Below, one piece after another: positions 43,111 through 50,150 of a DNA stretch of 55,640 bases. Source of the DNA: a virus; IMG/VR virus record IMGVR_UViG_3300042309_002031, positions 1 to 55,640 of that record; one strand, written 5' to 3'. A program made the position numbers and the translations under genes. The notes below the pieces were generated by a model. The model saw only the letters and a list, made by a program, of their open reading frames with translations. It ran no database searches and was not told the origin of the DNA. The stretch's first letter is position 1; every line of letters begins with the position of its first letter.

Positions 43111-44148
43111 TTATAAGTTTTTTGACCTTTCTACAATCGCCTTCTCATGGCTCTCCTTCGCCTTGAAAACTTGATCTAAACTGCATCCTTCTGTGCTTTT
43201 CGCGAGATCAAGCGGAAGAAGTTTCATTCTGGTTTCAAGGCTAGGGTTCGCGAAGTGTTTGACATATTTAAACCGTGACGGTCTGTTTTTGAGCGCCTCG
43301 TCGACTTTATCCAAGTCGTTCACAGTCATGATGAAGACCACATTCTCGTGCGTCGTGTAAGCGCCATCAAGACCATTCAATATGATGTCAAAAGTGAACT
43401 TGATAGACTTATTGTCGCCGCCAATTATGCATGTTCTCTTGTCGAAATAGTTATCAAAGTCCTCGAACAGAACAATGCAGCCTTTTGGTATCTGGGCAAA
43501 TATAAGAAGGAGGTCGTGATTGGTCCAGTCTGGGTTCAACGTGAATATCATCATGGGAAGTCTGTACTTTGAAGCCAAGTACTTTATGCAAAAACTCTTC
43601 CCGTTTCCTGGTGATCCGTAAAGAAGAGCGCTCGTTTTCTTCCTTTTCCCTTCAACCACCTCGGCGACTTCGTTCTCGAAGTCCCTCCAAAGGCTCTCCT
43701 CAAATATCGGCTCTGCGAATGTCTCTTTTAAAGATCCTATTTTGTCGGTTCCGTACGGAAGCATTAGTTGCACGGGTACGCCGAGGGTGCAGAGTTGCAT
43801 CTCCTTCAACTTTGTCCTCAAAAATGACTTCAACTTGTCGTAATTCCATCTGAAGCAGGTCAGTACAGTCACGTGATCCTTCTCGTTGAACCCCGCTTGC
43901 ATGAGCCTTTCTGAGTGGTTCATGTGGAACCACGGCGCCCCCTTGAAGAAACAAAAAGCCACATATGCCACCGGATGCCTATTCTCTGATACGAACTCCT
44001 CGTAAATCATGAACTTCTTTTCGCTCCCACACAAGTCGTAGACCGTCTTGTATGTGTTGGAATCCACTCTCATCTCTACGAGAAGAATATATTTAAAAAA
44101 GGCCCACATCCCCACGAATGAGGCTAGCAAAGTGAATATTGTTGTCAT
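43111..44148 (-). CDS. BCS1-like AAA+ ATPase with N-terminal membrane segment
   Basis: A 345-residue protein. Residues 3-24 form a membrane helix (IFTLLASFVGMWAFFKYILL). A middle domain of about 140 residues follows, then the AAA+ core: Walker A (YGSPGNGKS, about 175-185), Walker B (CIVLFEDFDNYF, about 225), sensor 1 (VVFIMTVNDLDKVD) and an arginine region (KNRPSRFKYV). This order (membrane helix, own domain, AAA core) is that of BCS1-type ATPases, which move folded proteins across membranes or remodel complexes. In a phage it might act at the inner membrane; the substrate is unknown. The upstream in-frame TTG at 44154 is less likely as start. Confidence 0.75.
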   Translation of the reverse strand: MTTIFTLLASFVGMWAFFKYILLVEMRVDSNTYKTVYDLCGSEKKFMIYEEFVSENRHPVAYVAFCFFKGAPWFHMNHSERLMQAGFNEKDHVTVLTCFRWNYDKLKSFLRTKLKEMQLCTLGVPVQLMLPYGTDKIGSLKETFAEPIFEESLWRDFENEVAEVVEGKRKKTSALLYGSPGNGKSFCIKYLASKYRLPMMIFTLNPDWTNHDLLLIFAQIPKGCIVLFEDFDNYFDKRTCIIGGDNKSIKFTFDIILNGLDGAYTTHENVVFIMTVNDLDKVDEALKNRPSRFKYVKHFANPSLETRMKLLPLDLAKSTEGCSLDQVFKAKESHEKAIVERSKNL

Positions 44149-44153
44149 AGCCA

Positions 44154-44170
44154 ATAATCTAGCAGATTAT
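44154..44170. promoter_or_regulatory. Perfect inverted repeat before the AAA+ gene
   Basis: ATAATCT, three bases, AGATTAT: seven-base arms without a mismatch, ending six bases before the ATG at 44148. There is no T-run, so an operator or a hairpin that masks the start is more likely than a terminator. Confidence 0.4.
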
Positions 44171-44180
44171 CGGTTCGACA

Positions 44181-44402
44181 TCAATCTCGGGACTGATCAA
44201 TTGCTCTTCTATTTCTAGACGATCTGGATCCTTGATCTTTTTTAGATTTGAATGTCGTGTCCCTACGTCCCGAAACTTGTCGCTGCGGACTCGGCTCGGA
44301 AAGTTCGACCTTATTGGTCTTCTCCTTGGGCATCTGCACCGGGACGGACTTGCCCTTTGCCTCCGTCATTAACCTCTGTTCTAGCCAAGATGAAAATTGC
44401 AT
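44181..44402 (-). CDS. Small basic protein resembling T4 internal proteins
   Basis: A 73-residue protein. It starts MQFSSWLEQRLMTEAKGKS; F-S-S-W-L fits the capsid-targeting-like peptide, and M-T-E at 12-14 is close to the prohead-protease rule, leaving A-K-G-K at the new end. All that follows is polar, highly charged and low in complexity (QRQVSGRRDTTFKSKKDQGS). This design, targeting peptide plus small basic body, is that of T4 internal proteins IPI-IPIII, which are packaged with DNA and injected. GAGGG precedes the ATG; the open frame upstream crosses the divergent promoter and is not used. Similarity is in design, not in sequence. Confidence 0.6.
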   Translation of the reverse strand: MQFSSWLEQRLMTEAKGKSVPVQMPKEKTNKVELSEPSPQRQVSGRRDTTFKSKKDQGSRSSRNRRAIDQSRD

Positions 44403-44412
44403 ATTTGCCCTC

Positions 44413-44428
44413 GTATTTCTAAAAATAC
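44413..44428. promoter_or_regulatory. Short inverted repeat in the divergent promoter region
   Basis: GTATTT, four bases, AAATAC, between the TATATA box at 44441 and the minus-strand ribosome site of the gene at 44402. It may be an operator or part of a leader hairpin. Six-base arms in AT-rich DNA can arise by chance. Confidence 0.25.
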
Positions 44429-44440
44429 CAACAACATAGG

Positions 44441-44448
44441 TATATATT
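44441..44448. promoter_or_regulatory. TATATATT box between divergent genes
   Basis: Six bases separate its end from the ATG at 44455 on the plus strand, with no ribosome site in between. In the other direction TATATAC lies 38 bases before the minus-strand gene at 44402. Confidence 0.5.
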
Positions 44449-44454
44449 TTCACT

Positions 44455-45975
44455 ATGGATTTTTCAATTTGGCTCTTTACAGAAGAACAGCAAAAATACG
44501 TCAGAACCAGAAAGGACATCAGTCCCAAGAACCCAGCAAACAGTTTTCTGGTGCTCTACGGGGCGGACAAACAAGAAAAAGATTTGATGTTTTCGTTCAA
44601 GGATGAACTGAGGAGAATGGGGTTCGGATACTACAGGCCAGCAGGAACCTACTCCATCTTCTCGGCGAAAGTTGACGACGCCATGAGAAACAAACTTTCT
44701 CAACTAGGCGTGGATTTAAGCGGATACGATAGTGGACAAGTAGTGACATCAGTCCCCAAAACAACACAACCGGAGACGCCGGCGGATCAAAATCTAGAGC
44801 AAATGCACAATGAGCTGTCCAAGGTCATTGCGGACGACCCAAAAACTCAAGAACTCATAGACAGCATAGAAAGAATGATAGAACGGATAGCCAACAGCAC
44901 CGACGAGGCGGCCAAACAGGCCTTTATTAGAAACTTTTTCCAATTTGCCGGAAAGTTCTACGACTACAGCATGCATAACCAGTTCTTGATTTGGATACAG
45001 ACCAAGGGAAGGGCCAACTACGTAGCCACAGAGAATCAGTGGACCGAAAGATTCGGAAGGGCCGTCCGAGACCATAAATCCTTCATATCCCTACTCAGGC
45101 CAAATAACACCAATGACAAAAAGAAAGAATCCGATGACAAAAAGAAAGAGCCCGCTTTGGAATTAGATTCTGATACGACAAAGAAGAAAACGGGTAGGTT
45201 GTTCTTTACGGCCTACAAAGTCTACGACGTAAGCGCGACTGTTCCCATCCCCGGCCACCCCAGCCCCTTTGAGCCCATGACCAGGAAACAGTGGAGCGTG
45301 GATTCGAACGAAGACGTGGAAGAGGTCAAGCAATACATAGCGGCCTTGAGCGACTGGGCCAAAGAAAACAATATAAACGTAGCCTACGAGGAACTTGATC
45401 CCGAACTTGGAGGCTATTCGGCGGGCGGAAAGGTTGCCATCAACAACGTTTTCAAGGGAATCAACCATTTTAGCACGTTTGTCCACGAAGTCGCCCATGA
45501 AATCCTCCACTGGAAGGACAAGGACAAAAAGAGCACCAAGATGGAGAAAGAGATAGACGCTGAAAGTACTGCCTTCATCGTACTCAGCCACTTCGGTTTC
45601 GAAACCAAAGACACGAGCAACTATCTGGCCATGTGGCGAGCGAAAGGAGACGACATCAGGGCGAGGAGGCGCAACATCCAGAAGGCATCGGAAGAAATAA
45701 TCAACGGCATAAAGAGCAAAATGACAGAGGAACAGCCTAAAGAGGAGTCAGACATAGAAGAAAACACGCAACACAACTCGGCGATCATCAAAGTCTATAG
45801 AGCGGACGGAGTGATACACGCCAACATAAACGGCGAAGAAAAGAAGTTTGAGGTTGATAAATTCTACTTCCAAGAACTGAGGGATTCCAAGAACGCATAC
45901 AAGACGCTCATGGAGCTAGTTCGCAAGGGCTACGCCAGCGAATTGACCTCTCCAAAGAGACCCGCAAACGATTAA
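44455..45975 (+). CDS. ArdC-like antirestriction protein with metallopeptidase domain
   Basis: A 506-residue protein. The N-terminus (MDFSIWLFTEEQQKY) fits the capsid-targeting-like peptide. Near residues 170-215, YSMHNQFLIWIQTKGRANYV, then WTERFGRAVRDHKSFISLLRP and the VYDVSATVP segment, match the ArdC N-terminal ssDNA-binding domain. HEVAHEILHW at 344-353 is a zinc HExxH motif as in the ArdC peptidase domain. ArdC of plasmid pSA protects incoming DNA against restriction. A lysine-rich insert (KKKESDDKKKEP) splits the N-terminal domain, and an extra 90 residues follow the peptidase. ArdC is usually about 300 residues, so this is a long form. I infer it travels in the head and acts on entry. 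Confidence 0.72.
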   Translation: MDFSIWLFTEEQQKYVRTRKDISPKNPANSFLVLYGADKQEKDLMFSFKDELRRMGFGYYRPAGTYSIFSAKVDDAMRNKLSQLGVDLSGYDSGQVVTSVPKTTQPETPADQNLEQMHNELSKVIADDPKTQELIDSIERMIERIANSTDEAAKQAFIRNFFQFAGKFYDYSMHNQFLIWIQTKGRANYVATENQWTERFGRAVRDHKSFISLLRPNNTNDKKKESDDKKKEPALELDSDTTKKKTGRLFFTAYKVYDVSATVPIPGHPSPFEPMTRKQWSVDSNEDVEEVKQYIAALSDWAKENNINVAYEELDPELGGYSAGGKVAINNVFKGINHFSTFVHEVAHEILHWKDKDKKSTKMEKEIDAESTAFIVLSHFGFETKDTSNYLAMWRAKGDDIRARRRNIQKASEEIINGIKSKMTEEQPKEESDIEENTQHNSAIIKVYRADGVIHANINGEEKKFEVDKFYFQELRDSKNAYKTLMELVRKGYASELTSPKRPAND

Positions 45976-45993
45976 CATTTTCCCGACTGGGAG

Positions 45994-46566
45994 TCATATA
46001 AACTTTGCCTTTGACACGTTCATTCTTGGAAATCGCTCAATTGGAACATCTTTTTCAAGAAACGAACAGAGAGGCTTCCATCCTTCTTTGATTGACATGA
46101 TCAATAATTTATTCTTTTGATTTGAGAAGTGTTCAATTATCGCCTTTTTTCTTTGTAGAAATTTTTGAACAAGAAATTCTTTGTCGTTTGTATGAAGACA
46201 TCCTATGTTTTGAAGTCTTGCGTAGTGAAATATAGTAAAGTTGTCTATTTTTGTTGTTTGCGAATGATCCACAGATGATAATTGGTAAATTGTTGATTTT
46301 GCCCAATCGCTTTCATCTCTGTCAAGATAGATGAATTTTGCTCTTGGATATGCTTTTTCTAATTGGTAGTAAGCGAAATTTAATAGTCCACAAACTGCGT
46401 CAAAATCTTTGAATAGATTCAAATTCATATTGTTTTGTAGCAATTTTGAAATTGTATCTTCTTCGTATTTTGCCGGGCACCCATGACAAGAATTAAATCC
46501 CAATACGGAAAGGGCTTTACATAGACTTGTCGTGCCTGTTTTGGCAGAACTTATGTCGAATATCAT
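45994..46566 (-). CDS. Sulfotransferase family protein
   Basis: A 190-residue protein. SAKTGTTSLCKALSVLGFNS at residues 6-25 is the PAPS-binding 5'-phosphosulfate loop, and YPRAKFIYLDRDESDWAKS (about 93-111) the 3'-phosphate strand-helix with Arg and Ser. EGWKPLCSFLEKDVPIERFP is the typical end of the Sulfotransfer_4 type. It would transfer sulfate from PAPS to a sugar or peptide, perhaps a surface glycan. I chose the ATG of MIFDISSAKTG because the family starts just before the loop; a TTG at 46611 has GGAGGTC in the wrong place. The gene is visibly more AT-rich than its neighbours, a sign of recent transfer. Confidence 0.75.
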   Translation of the reverse strand: MIFDISSAKTGTTSLCKALSVLGFNSCHGCPAKYEEDTISKLLQNNMNLNLFKDFDAVCGLLNFAYYQLEKAYPRAKFIYLDRDESDWAKSTIYQLSSVDHSQTTKIDNFTIFHYARLQNIGCLHTNDKEFLVQKFLQRKKAIIEHFSNQKNKLLIMSIKEGWKPLCSFLEKDVPIERFPRMNVSKAKFI

Positions 46567-46656
46567 TCTATTAAAGTAGTTATACAAAAGCAAAGCGCGT
46601 TCGGAGGTCAATTCTTGATGAATCGCCGCTACGCAAAATCGACTTTCTTGAATAAG

Positions 46657-47289
46657 TCAAGACCTATGTTGCTTTAAGACCTCCCTATACCTTTTGTGGA
46701 GCGATTTTACATTGCTCACCCCCTTGGCCGCCTTTTTACTTATCTCCGTCGCCATATATGCTTGAATCTCGTCCTTCAAGACGCCGGAGCAGTAACCCAT
46801 ATTCTTGAGGTTTTTTTTGAACTTTTGGAGATTCGCTTTCGAGATCGATGCTGTTATTTCGTCCATCTCTACCTTGTATACTATATCAGTGTAGTATAGG
46901 GCATGACACAGTTCATGTTCGAATGTCGAGTTTTTTAATGAATCCACACCTATCAAATACTTTCTTTCCCCCGGCACAAAAAGTTCATCGACGATCTGCT
47001 TCATCTCTGTGTCGTAGGGTGTTTCTGCTTCATTCATCTGGTAGCACTTCTTCGCCACGATCAGCGGAAGATTAAAGCCGACGAAGTCCTTGACATACGA
47101 GAAACACCCGGCATTATTCTTGCTGTACCACTCGTAATAGTCCCATATGGAAAACTTCTTGTTCCTAAAATTTAAGTTGGGGCTCTCGTAAAACTCTTGA
47201 ACTCGACAGAAAAGCATGGCTCTGTCGTAGTTGTCGGGAACAACCAGTGCGATCACGTTGCCGCATATGGTTTTAACCTTGTATTTCAT
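46657..47289 (-). CDS. HExxH zinc metalloprotein, putative peptidase
   Basis: A 210-residue protein with STFEHELCHALYYTDIVYKV (about residues 121-140). The HELCH motif would bind zinc and activate water, and a later acidic residue in LKDEIQAYMATEI (about 171-183) could be the third ligand. No signal peptide. It is the last gene of a six-gene overlapping operon and shares ATGA with the caspase-like gene. Proteins of this shape occur in phages without known substrate. A processing partner of the caspase-like protein is possible. Confidence 0.6.
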   Translation of the reverse strand: MKYKVKTICGNVIALVVPDNYDRAMLFCRVQEFYESPNLNFRNKKFSIWDYYEWYSKNNAGCFSYVKDFVGFNLPLIVAKKCYQMNEAETPYDTEMKQIVDELFVPGERKYLIGVDSLKNSTFEHELCHALYYTDIVYKVEMDEITASISKANLQKFKKNLKNMGYCSGVLKDEIQAYMATEISKKAAKGVSNVKSLHKRYREVLKQHRS

Positions 47290-48245
47290 CTTGCTATCGG
47301 TACGGGAACGAAGTTGATGTCAAACTCCTCCCGCCTCCCGAAATTCTTGATGGGCAAAGTCTGTACATACCAAGGACCGAACAGAAGTTCTCCGAACATG
47401 GAGTTGCCGGGAAGTATCTTGTAGTGCGGCTGCTGGCCTGAAGATCCGTGACTTTCGGCGAACTTCTTGAGGAACTCTCCGACAGTAACGCTTTTGTCAT
47501 TCCTTATGGACTTAAATGTGGAAGCCAACCTAGACGCGAACGCCCCTCTCACAGACAAGTCCTCCACGCTCGACGAACTGATTATCAGTATTTCGTCATA
47601 AACCCCGGAGTCCTCACCGTAGTCTATCTGGGCGTCCATTACCTTTTTTCCTGACTGCTCTATCGGATTCAAAAATACGGAGAGGAAAGGAAGGTCATTC
47701 CTGGAATAGGCGGAAGGAAGCTCGGGCAAGAAACTAGTCGGCTTGGCCGTTTTTATATTCCTCAATAGGTCGCCGTCTTGCTTGAGGCTGTCTTGTATGC
47801 TTCCCTCGGCGTGGCATGTATCGACCAAGAATATCAAGCGGCTTATCTTTCTGTCCGCCTTCTTCAAAGCCTCTAGAGCCTTGCTGAATTTAAAACTACC
47901 GCCTTGGGCAGTCATCGCGAACCGGTCGCCGCTGCCTCCCCCGTGGCTGTTGAAATAAAGCAAGAGAGTCGCTCCATCCTCCAATCCCGAGGCAAGCTGC
48001 GTCAACTTCCCATAAATGTACGGCGAAGAAACATTGTGATGACGCTCAGATGTGAACCCCAGCGACTTGTCGGCGAATATGCTTTCCATTAGTTCCAAAT
48101 TGCGAATTCTTCCGCCCTCGTCTGTCATGGTGAACAAGGCAGCCACATTATTCATGCCCGGATTTATGGCAATCCCCGTCTTCTCTTGCGCCGTTGCTAC
48201 CACATGACACAAAAGACAAGCGATGAATGCAATCTTCTTAATCAT
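47286..48245 (-). CDS. Secreted caspase-like protease (peptidase C14 fold)
   Basis: A 319-residue protein. MIKKIAFIACLLCHVVATAQ is a signal peptide with an A-T-A cleavage site. The caspase dyad is visible: LLLYFNSHGGGSGDRF with His near residue 101, and LIFLVDTCHAEGSIQDS with Cys near 144. The C-terminal half continues with DEILIISSSSVEDLSVRGAF, as in bacterial caspase homologues (orthocaspases), which cleave after Arg/Lys or Asp. An exported caspase-like protease in a phage is unusual; it may cut host envelope proteins or receptors. A strong GGAGGTGG site lies at the end of the upstream gene, which it overlaps by 8 bases. Confidence 0.75.
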   Translation of the reverse strand: MIKKIAFIACLLCHVVATAQEKTGIAINPGMNNVAALFTMTDEGGRIRNLELMESIFADKSLGFTSERHHNVSSPYIYGKLTQLASGLEDGATLLLYFNSHGGGSGDRFAMTAQGGSFKFSKALEALKKADRKISRLIFLVDTCHAEGSIQDSLKQDGDLLRNIKTAKPTSFLPELPSAYSRNDLPFLSVFLNPIEQSGKKVMDAQIDYGEDSGVYDEILIISSSSVEDLSVRGAFASRLASTFKSIRNDKSVTVGEFLKKFAESHGSSGQQPHYKILPGNSMFGELLFGPWYVQTLPIKNFGRREEFDINFVPVPIAR

Positions 48246-48396
48246 CTTCCACCTCCACAAATTCTTTCGGGGAAAGCACGACCGCTGAGTCCGCGCTTTC
48301 AAGCCACACCTCATAAGAGTCAGCATTTAGCCTTCTCAAGATATATCCGTATTCTTCTCCATCTTTGACTTTGATCTTGACCCCTTTGCTTTTCAA
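48238..48396 (-). CDS. 52-residue SH3-like mini-protein
   Basis: It starts with TTG inside the stop of the HAD gene (TTGA overlap) with GGGGG upstream, and its stop overlaps the caspase-like gene start. The protein (KGVKIKVKDGEEYGYILRR near the start, ending SPKEFVEVEDD) shows five alternating strands, like an SH3/KOW-type barrel. Overlaps on both sides support it. Function unknown; perhaps an adaptor for its neighbours. Confidence 0.5.
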   Translation of the reverse strand: MKSKGVKIKVKDGEEYGYILRRLNADSYEVWLESADSAVVLSPKEFVEVEDD

Positions 48397-48818
48397 GATG
48401 CCCCCAAGTGCTTGATGACCCTCTTCGCTACCTCCCCGGTCAAACCCATGTCTGCATCCGTTTGGAAAAAATTCTTTCCAAAGCCCACGCCCGCGTCCTC
48501 GTCGTCGTCCAAGATCGCATATTTCTTGATTTTGTGCCGCCCGAGCCATTCCTTGATCTCCTCTGCCCTCTTCTTGCCCTTGATGCGAACCGTGCAATCC
48601 AGAAGCCCCATCTTCGTCTTTTCAAGTTCTTTTTCTACTATTTTCTTGCTGTGGCCGTCAATCCTCCAACTAGAACTTAAGACAATTTCCGCACCTGTCG
48701 CGTTGACCACGTGCTTCAAAAGTTCCACCATGTCTTCGTCGATATAGTCGAAACCATAATGATAAAGCAAAGTGTGGTTATTCAAAACCCCATCTATGTC
48801 CAAAAATATTACTTTCAA
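48393..48818 (-). CDS. HAD-family phosphatase, SAK/RNA-repair type
   Basis: A 141-residue protein starting with TTG (KVIFLDIDGVLNNH) with GGAG eight bases upstream; a GTG eight codons earlier has no ribosome site. DIDGVLN carries the nucleophile and acid/base Asp, SSSWR is motif II, and a Lys (KKRAEE) followed by ILDDDED gives motifs III and IV. This compact form resembles the HAD domain of 'Swiss army knife' RNA-repair proteins and phage 3'-phosphatases. A role in end repair of RNA or DNA is possible. Coupled on both sides by TTGA overlaps. Confidence 0.68.
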   Translation of the reverse strand: MKVIFLDIDGVLNNHTLLYHYGFDYIDEDMVELLKHVVNATGAEIVLSSSWRIDGHSKKIVEKELEKTKMGLLDCTVRIKGKKRAEEIKEWLGRHKIKKYAILDDDEDAGVGFGKNFFQTDADMGLTGEVAKRVIKHLGAS

Positions 48819-48910
48819 TTCAGGATCTCCATTAGAAAACACAAAATGACGATCGCAAACGCCAACAATCCCAATAACTTCAAGGGCAAAACTTTTTCTC
48901 TGTCAACCAT
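48815..48910 (-). CDS. 31-residue single-span membrane peptide
   Basis: It begins MVDREKVLPLKLLGLL and continues as one hydrophobic helix to MEILN. The ATG lies in the last codons of the upstream gene (8-base overlap), and the TGA overlaps the TTG start of the HAD gene. The frame fills exactly the gap between two genes, which is the chief support. Could be a membrane anchor, toxin-like or lysis peptide; unknown. Confidence 0.5.
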   Translation of the reverse strand: MVDREKVLPLKLLGLLAFAIVILCFLMEILN

Positions 48911-49352
48911 TTTTGCCCCCCAATTTTACAATAGGCGAGCAATTCACCCCGCATTTTTCGGGAGCAAGACAAGCGGTATGGATTAAGCCGAGGTGGAACC
49001 TGATTCTGTCTTTTGAAATGTCAAATCCAGTCACGGGATACTGGGAAACGATCACCTTCTCGTACTCCACTTGAACCTCCGGATCTTCACGGCCGAACAG
49101 CGAATCTGCGGATTTCAAAATTTTTAGCATCTTTCCGGCGTCGATGCTGTGGTTAATGTCATCCGCAACCCAAGCTTGAAGCACGCACTTTAGCGATTCC
49201 CTCACCGTACCGCCGCAGTCTACGAAAACCTTTGAAACCCTTGCTACCTCCGTAAGGTGAAAGTGGCCCGGTATCTTCTCGTTGTGTATCACGAAATCTA
49301 CCTTGTGCGCAAGATTTTCTTCTAAGACTCTTTTGACTGCGTTCAGATTCAT
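48903..49352 (-). CDS. DUF6428-like protein
   Basis: A 149-residue protein. IPGHFHLTEVARVSKVFVDC, then GGTVRESLKCVLQAWVADDI (about residues 28-67), SIDAGKMLKIL and CLAPEKCGVNC at the end resemble proteins annotated DUF6428, which I recall mainly from Bacteroidetes and Planctomycetes. Their function is not known. Histidines and cysteines in conserved places hint at metal binding. First gene of the six-gene operon, with an AATATATT box 23 bases upstream. Confidence 0.6.
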   Translation of the reverse strand: MNLNAVKRVLEENLAHKVDFVIHNEKIPGHFHLTEVARVSKVFVDCGGTVRESLKCVLQAWVADDINHSIDAGKMLKILKSADSLFGREDPEVQVEYEKVIVSQYPVTGFDISKDRIRFHLGLIHTACLAPEKCGVNCSPIVKLGGKNG

Positions 49353-49373
49353 GTTTTTAAATTAGTAACTGGG

Positions 49374-49381
49374 AATATATT
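49374..49381 (-). promoter_or_regulatory. AATATATT late-promoter-like box
   Basis: GAATATATTCCC on the minus strand, about 23 bases before the ATG at 49352, in a 34-base gap. It probably drives the six-gene operon down to 46657. Confidence 0.4.
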
Positions 49382-49386
49382 CAAGA

Positions 49387-49578
49387 TTATTTCAAATGGC
49401 TCTTGATATAGGATATTGTTTCCGAAGCCCCCTTCATGAAATAACTAACGCACATCATGACTATCGCAAGATAGGGAAGGCTTTGAACTAAGCGCCCAAA
49501 TGAAAGATAAGACAAGCCGATCCATCCCAAGGTCAACAAGGCCTCAAACGACAAGATAAAAACCAGCATTTTGAACAT
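49387..49578 (-). CDS. Small two-span membrane protein
   Basis: A 63-residue protein with two hydrophobic segments (LVFILSFEALLTLGWIGLSY and LPYLAIVMMCVSYFMKG) and a short polar, basic end (ETISYIKSHLK). AAGGAT precedes the ATG. It follows the 128-residue gene after one base, so both share a transcript. Holin-like by size and layout, but this cannot be decided from sequence. Confidence 0.5.
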   Translation of the reverse strand: MFKMLVFILSFEALLTLGWIGLSYLSFGRLVQSLPYLAIVMMCVSYFMKGASETISYIKSHLK

Positions 49579-49579
49579 T

Positions 49580-49966
49580 TTAGATCCTTGATGAAGCCAT
49601 AATTGATTTGTCTATATCCTCTAATGTCGCCTTAGCCGCCCTTCTCTCGCTCTCTTTTGAATTGAACTGGCCTCCATCCGGATCCTTGATTATGCGTTCC
49701 GCGAGTTCCTTGAGATTTGCCAACTCTTCGTTGGAGGCATTAACAAAGACAAAATCTACGTTATCTCCTCTGCGATTTAGAAGCGCCCCCGCCAATTCGT
49801 ATCTTGGCGTGATGTATCTCTTGAACACATTGTACGTAGCGTACGAAAGCCTTATGCGAATGATATTGAACCCGCTTTCATTGGGCTTGACCTTGGAGTA
49901 CGACCTTAAAGAGTCGACTTGTTTCTGTATTGAATCCATGGCGTAGGGGTTAACCGCTATTTCCAT
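49580..49966 (-). CDS. Unknown 128-residue protein
   Basis: A protein starting MEIAVNPYAMDSIQKQ with GGAAAG before the ATG. Residues 25-55 form strands (NIIRIRLSYATYNVFKRYIT), followed by a segment VDFVFVNASNEELANLKELA and a charged helical tail. The upstream in-frame ATG at 49987 lies only three bases behind the TATATAAA box, so it is unlikely to be within the mRNA in usable form. No recognised family. Confidence 0.55.
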   Translation of the reverse strand: MEIAVNPYAMDSIQKQVDSLRSYSKVKPNESGFNIIRIRLSYATYNVFKRYITPRYELAGALLNRRGDNVDFVFVNASNEELANLKELAERIIKDPDGGQFNSKESERRAAKATLEDIDKSIMASSRI

Positions 49967-49989
49967 GAACTTTCCGAATGTAATCATGC

Positions 49990-49998
49990 TTTTATATA
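49990..49998 (-). promoter_or_regulatory. Late-promoter-like box TATATAAAA
   Basis: GTATATAAAAGC on the minus strand lies 23 bases before the ATG at 49966. It decides the start choice for that gene. Confidence 0.5.
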
Positions 49999-50054
49999 CG
50001 GTTTCAAATTGATTCCCTTCGAGGATAGATACAAAGCCCAAACAGGAGGTCAAT

Positions 50055-50150
50055 ATGTGCAAGTGTAAGTGTCTTCCGTGCGTCAAGGGAAAGTGCGAAA
50101 AATGCAGATGCAAAGACTGCAAATGCGAAGGTTGTTCCTGCAAGAAGTGA
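50055..50150 (+). CDS. Metallothionein-like cysteine-rich mini-protein
   Basis: A 31-residue protein with 11 cysteines arranged as C-x-C and C-x-x-C pairs (positions 2, 4, 6, 9, 14, 17, 19, 22, 24, 27 and 29), nine lysines and no aromatic residue. This is the composition of metallothioneins, which bind zinc, copper or cadmium as clusters. A perfect AGGAGGT lies four bases before the ATG, a strong argument for translation. The next gene starts inside the stop codon (GTGA). I see no closer family, so the match is by composition and spacing only. Confidence 0.65.
   Translation: MCKCKCLPCVKGKCEKCRCKDCKCEGCSCKK

Noticed and set aside
43569-43853. Frames opposite the AAA+ gene
   Set aside because: Low-complexity Ser/Arg products, antisense to conserved Walker motifs.
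46566-46611. TTG start of the sulfotransferase at 46611
   Set aside because: The family begins directly before the PAPS loop, and the TTG adds 15 residues without homologous pattern; not fully excluded.
49987-49987. Upstream ATG for the 128-residue protein at 49580
   Set aside because: It lies three bases after the TATATAAA box and has no ribosome site; the ATG at 49966 has GGAAAG at the right distance.
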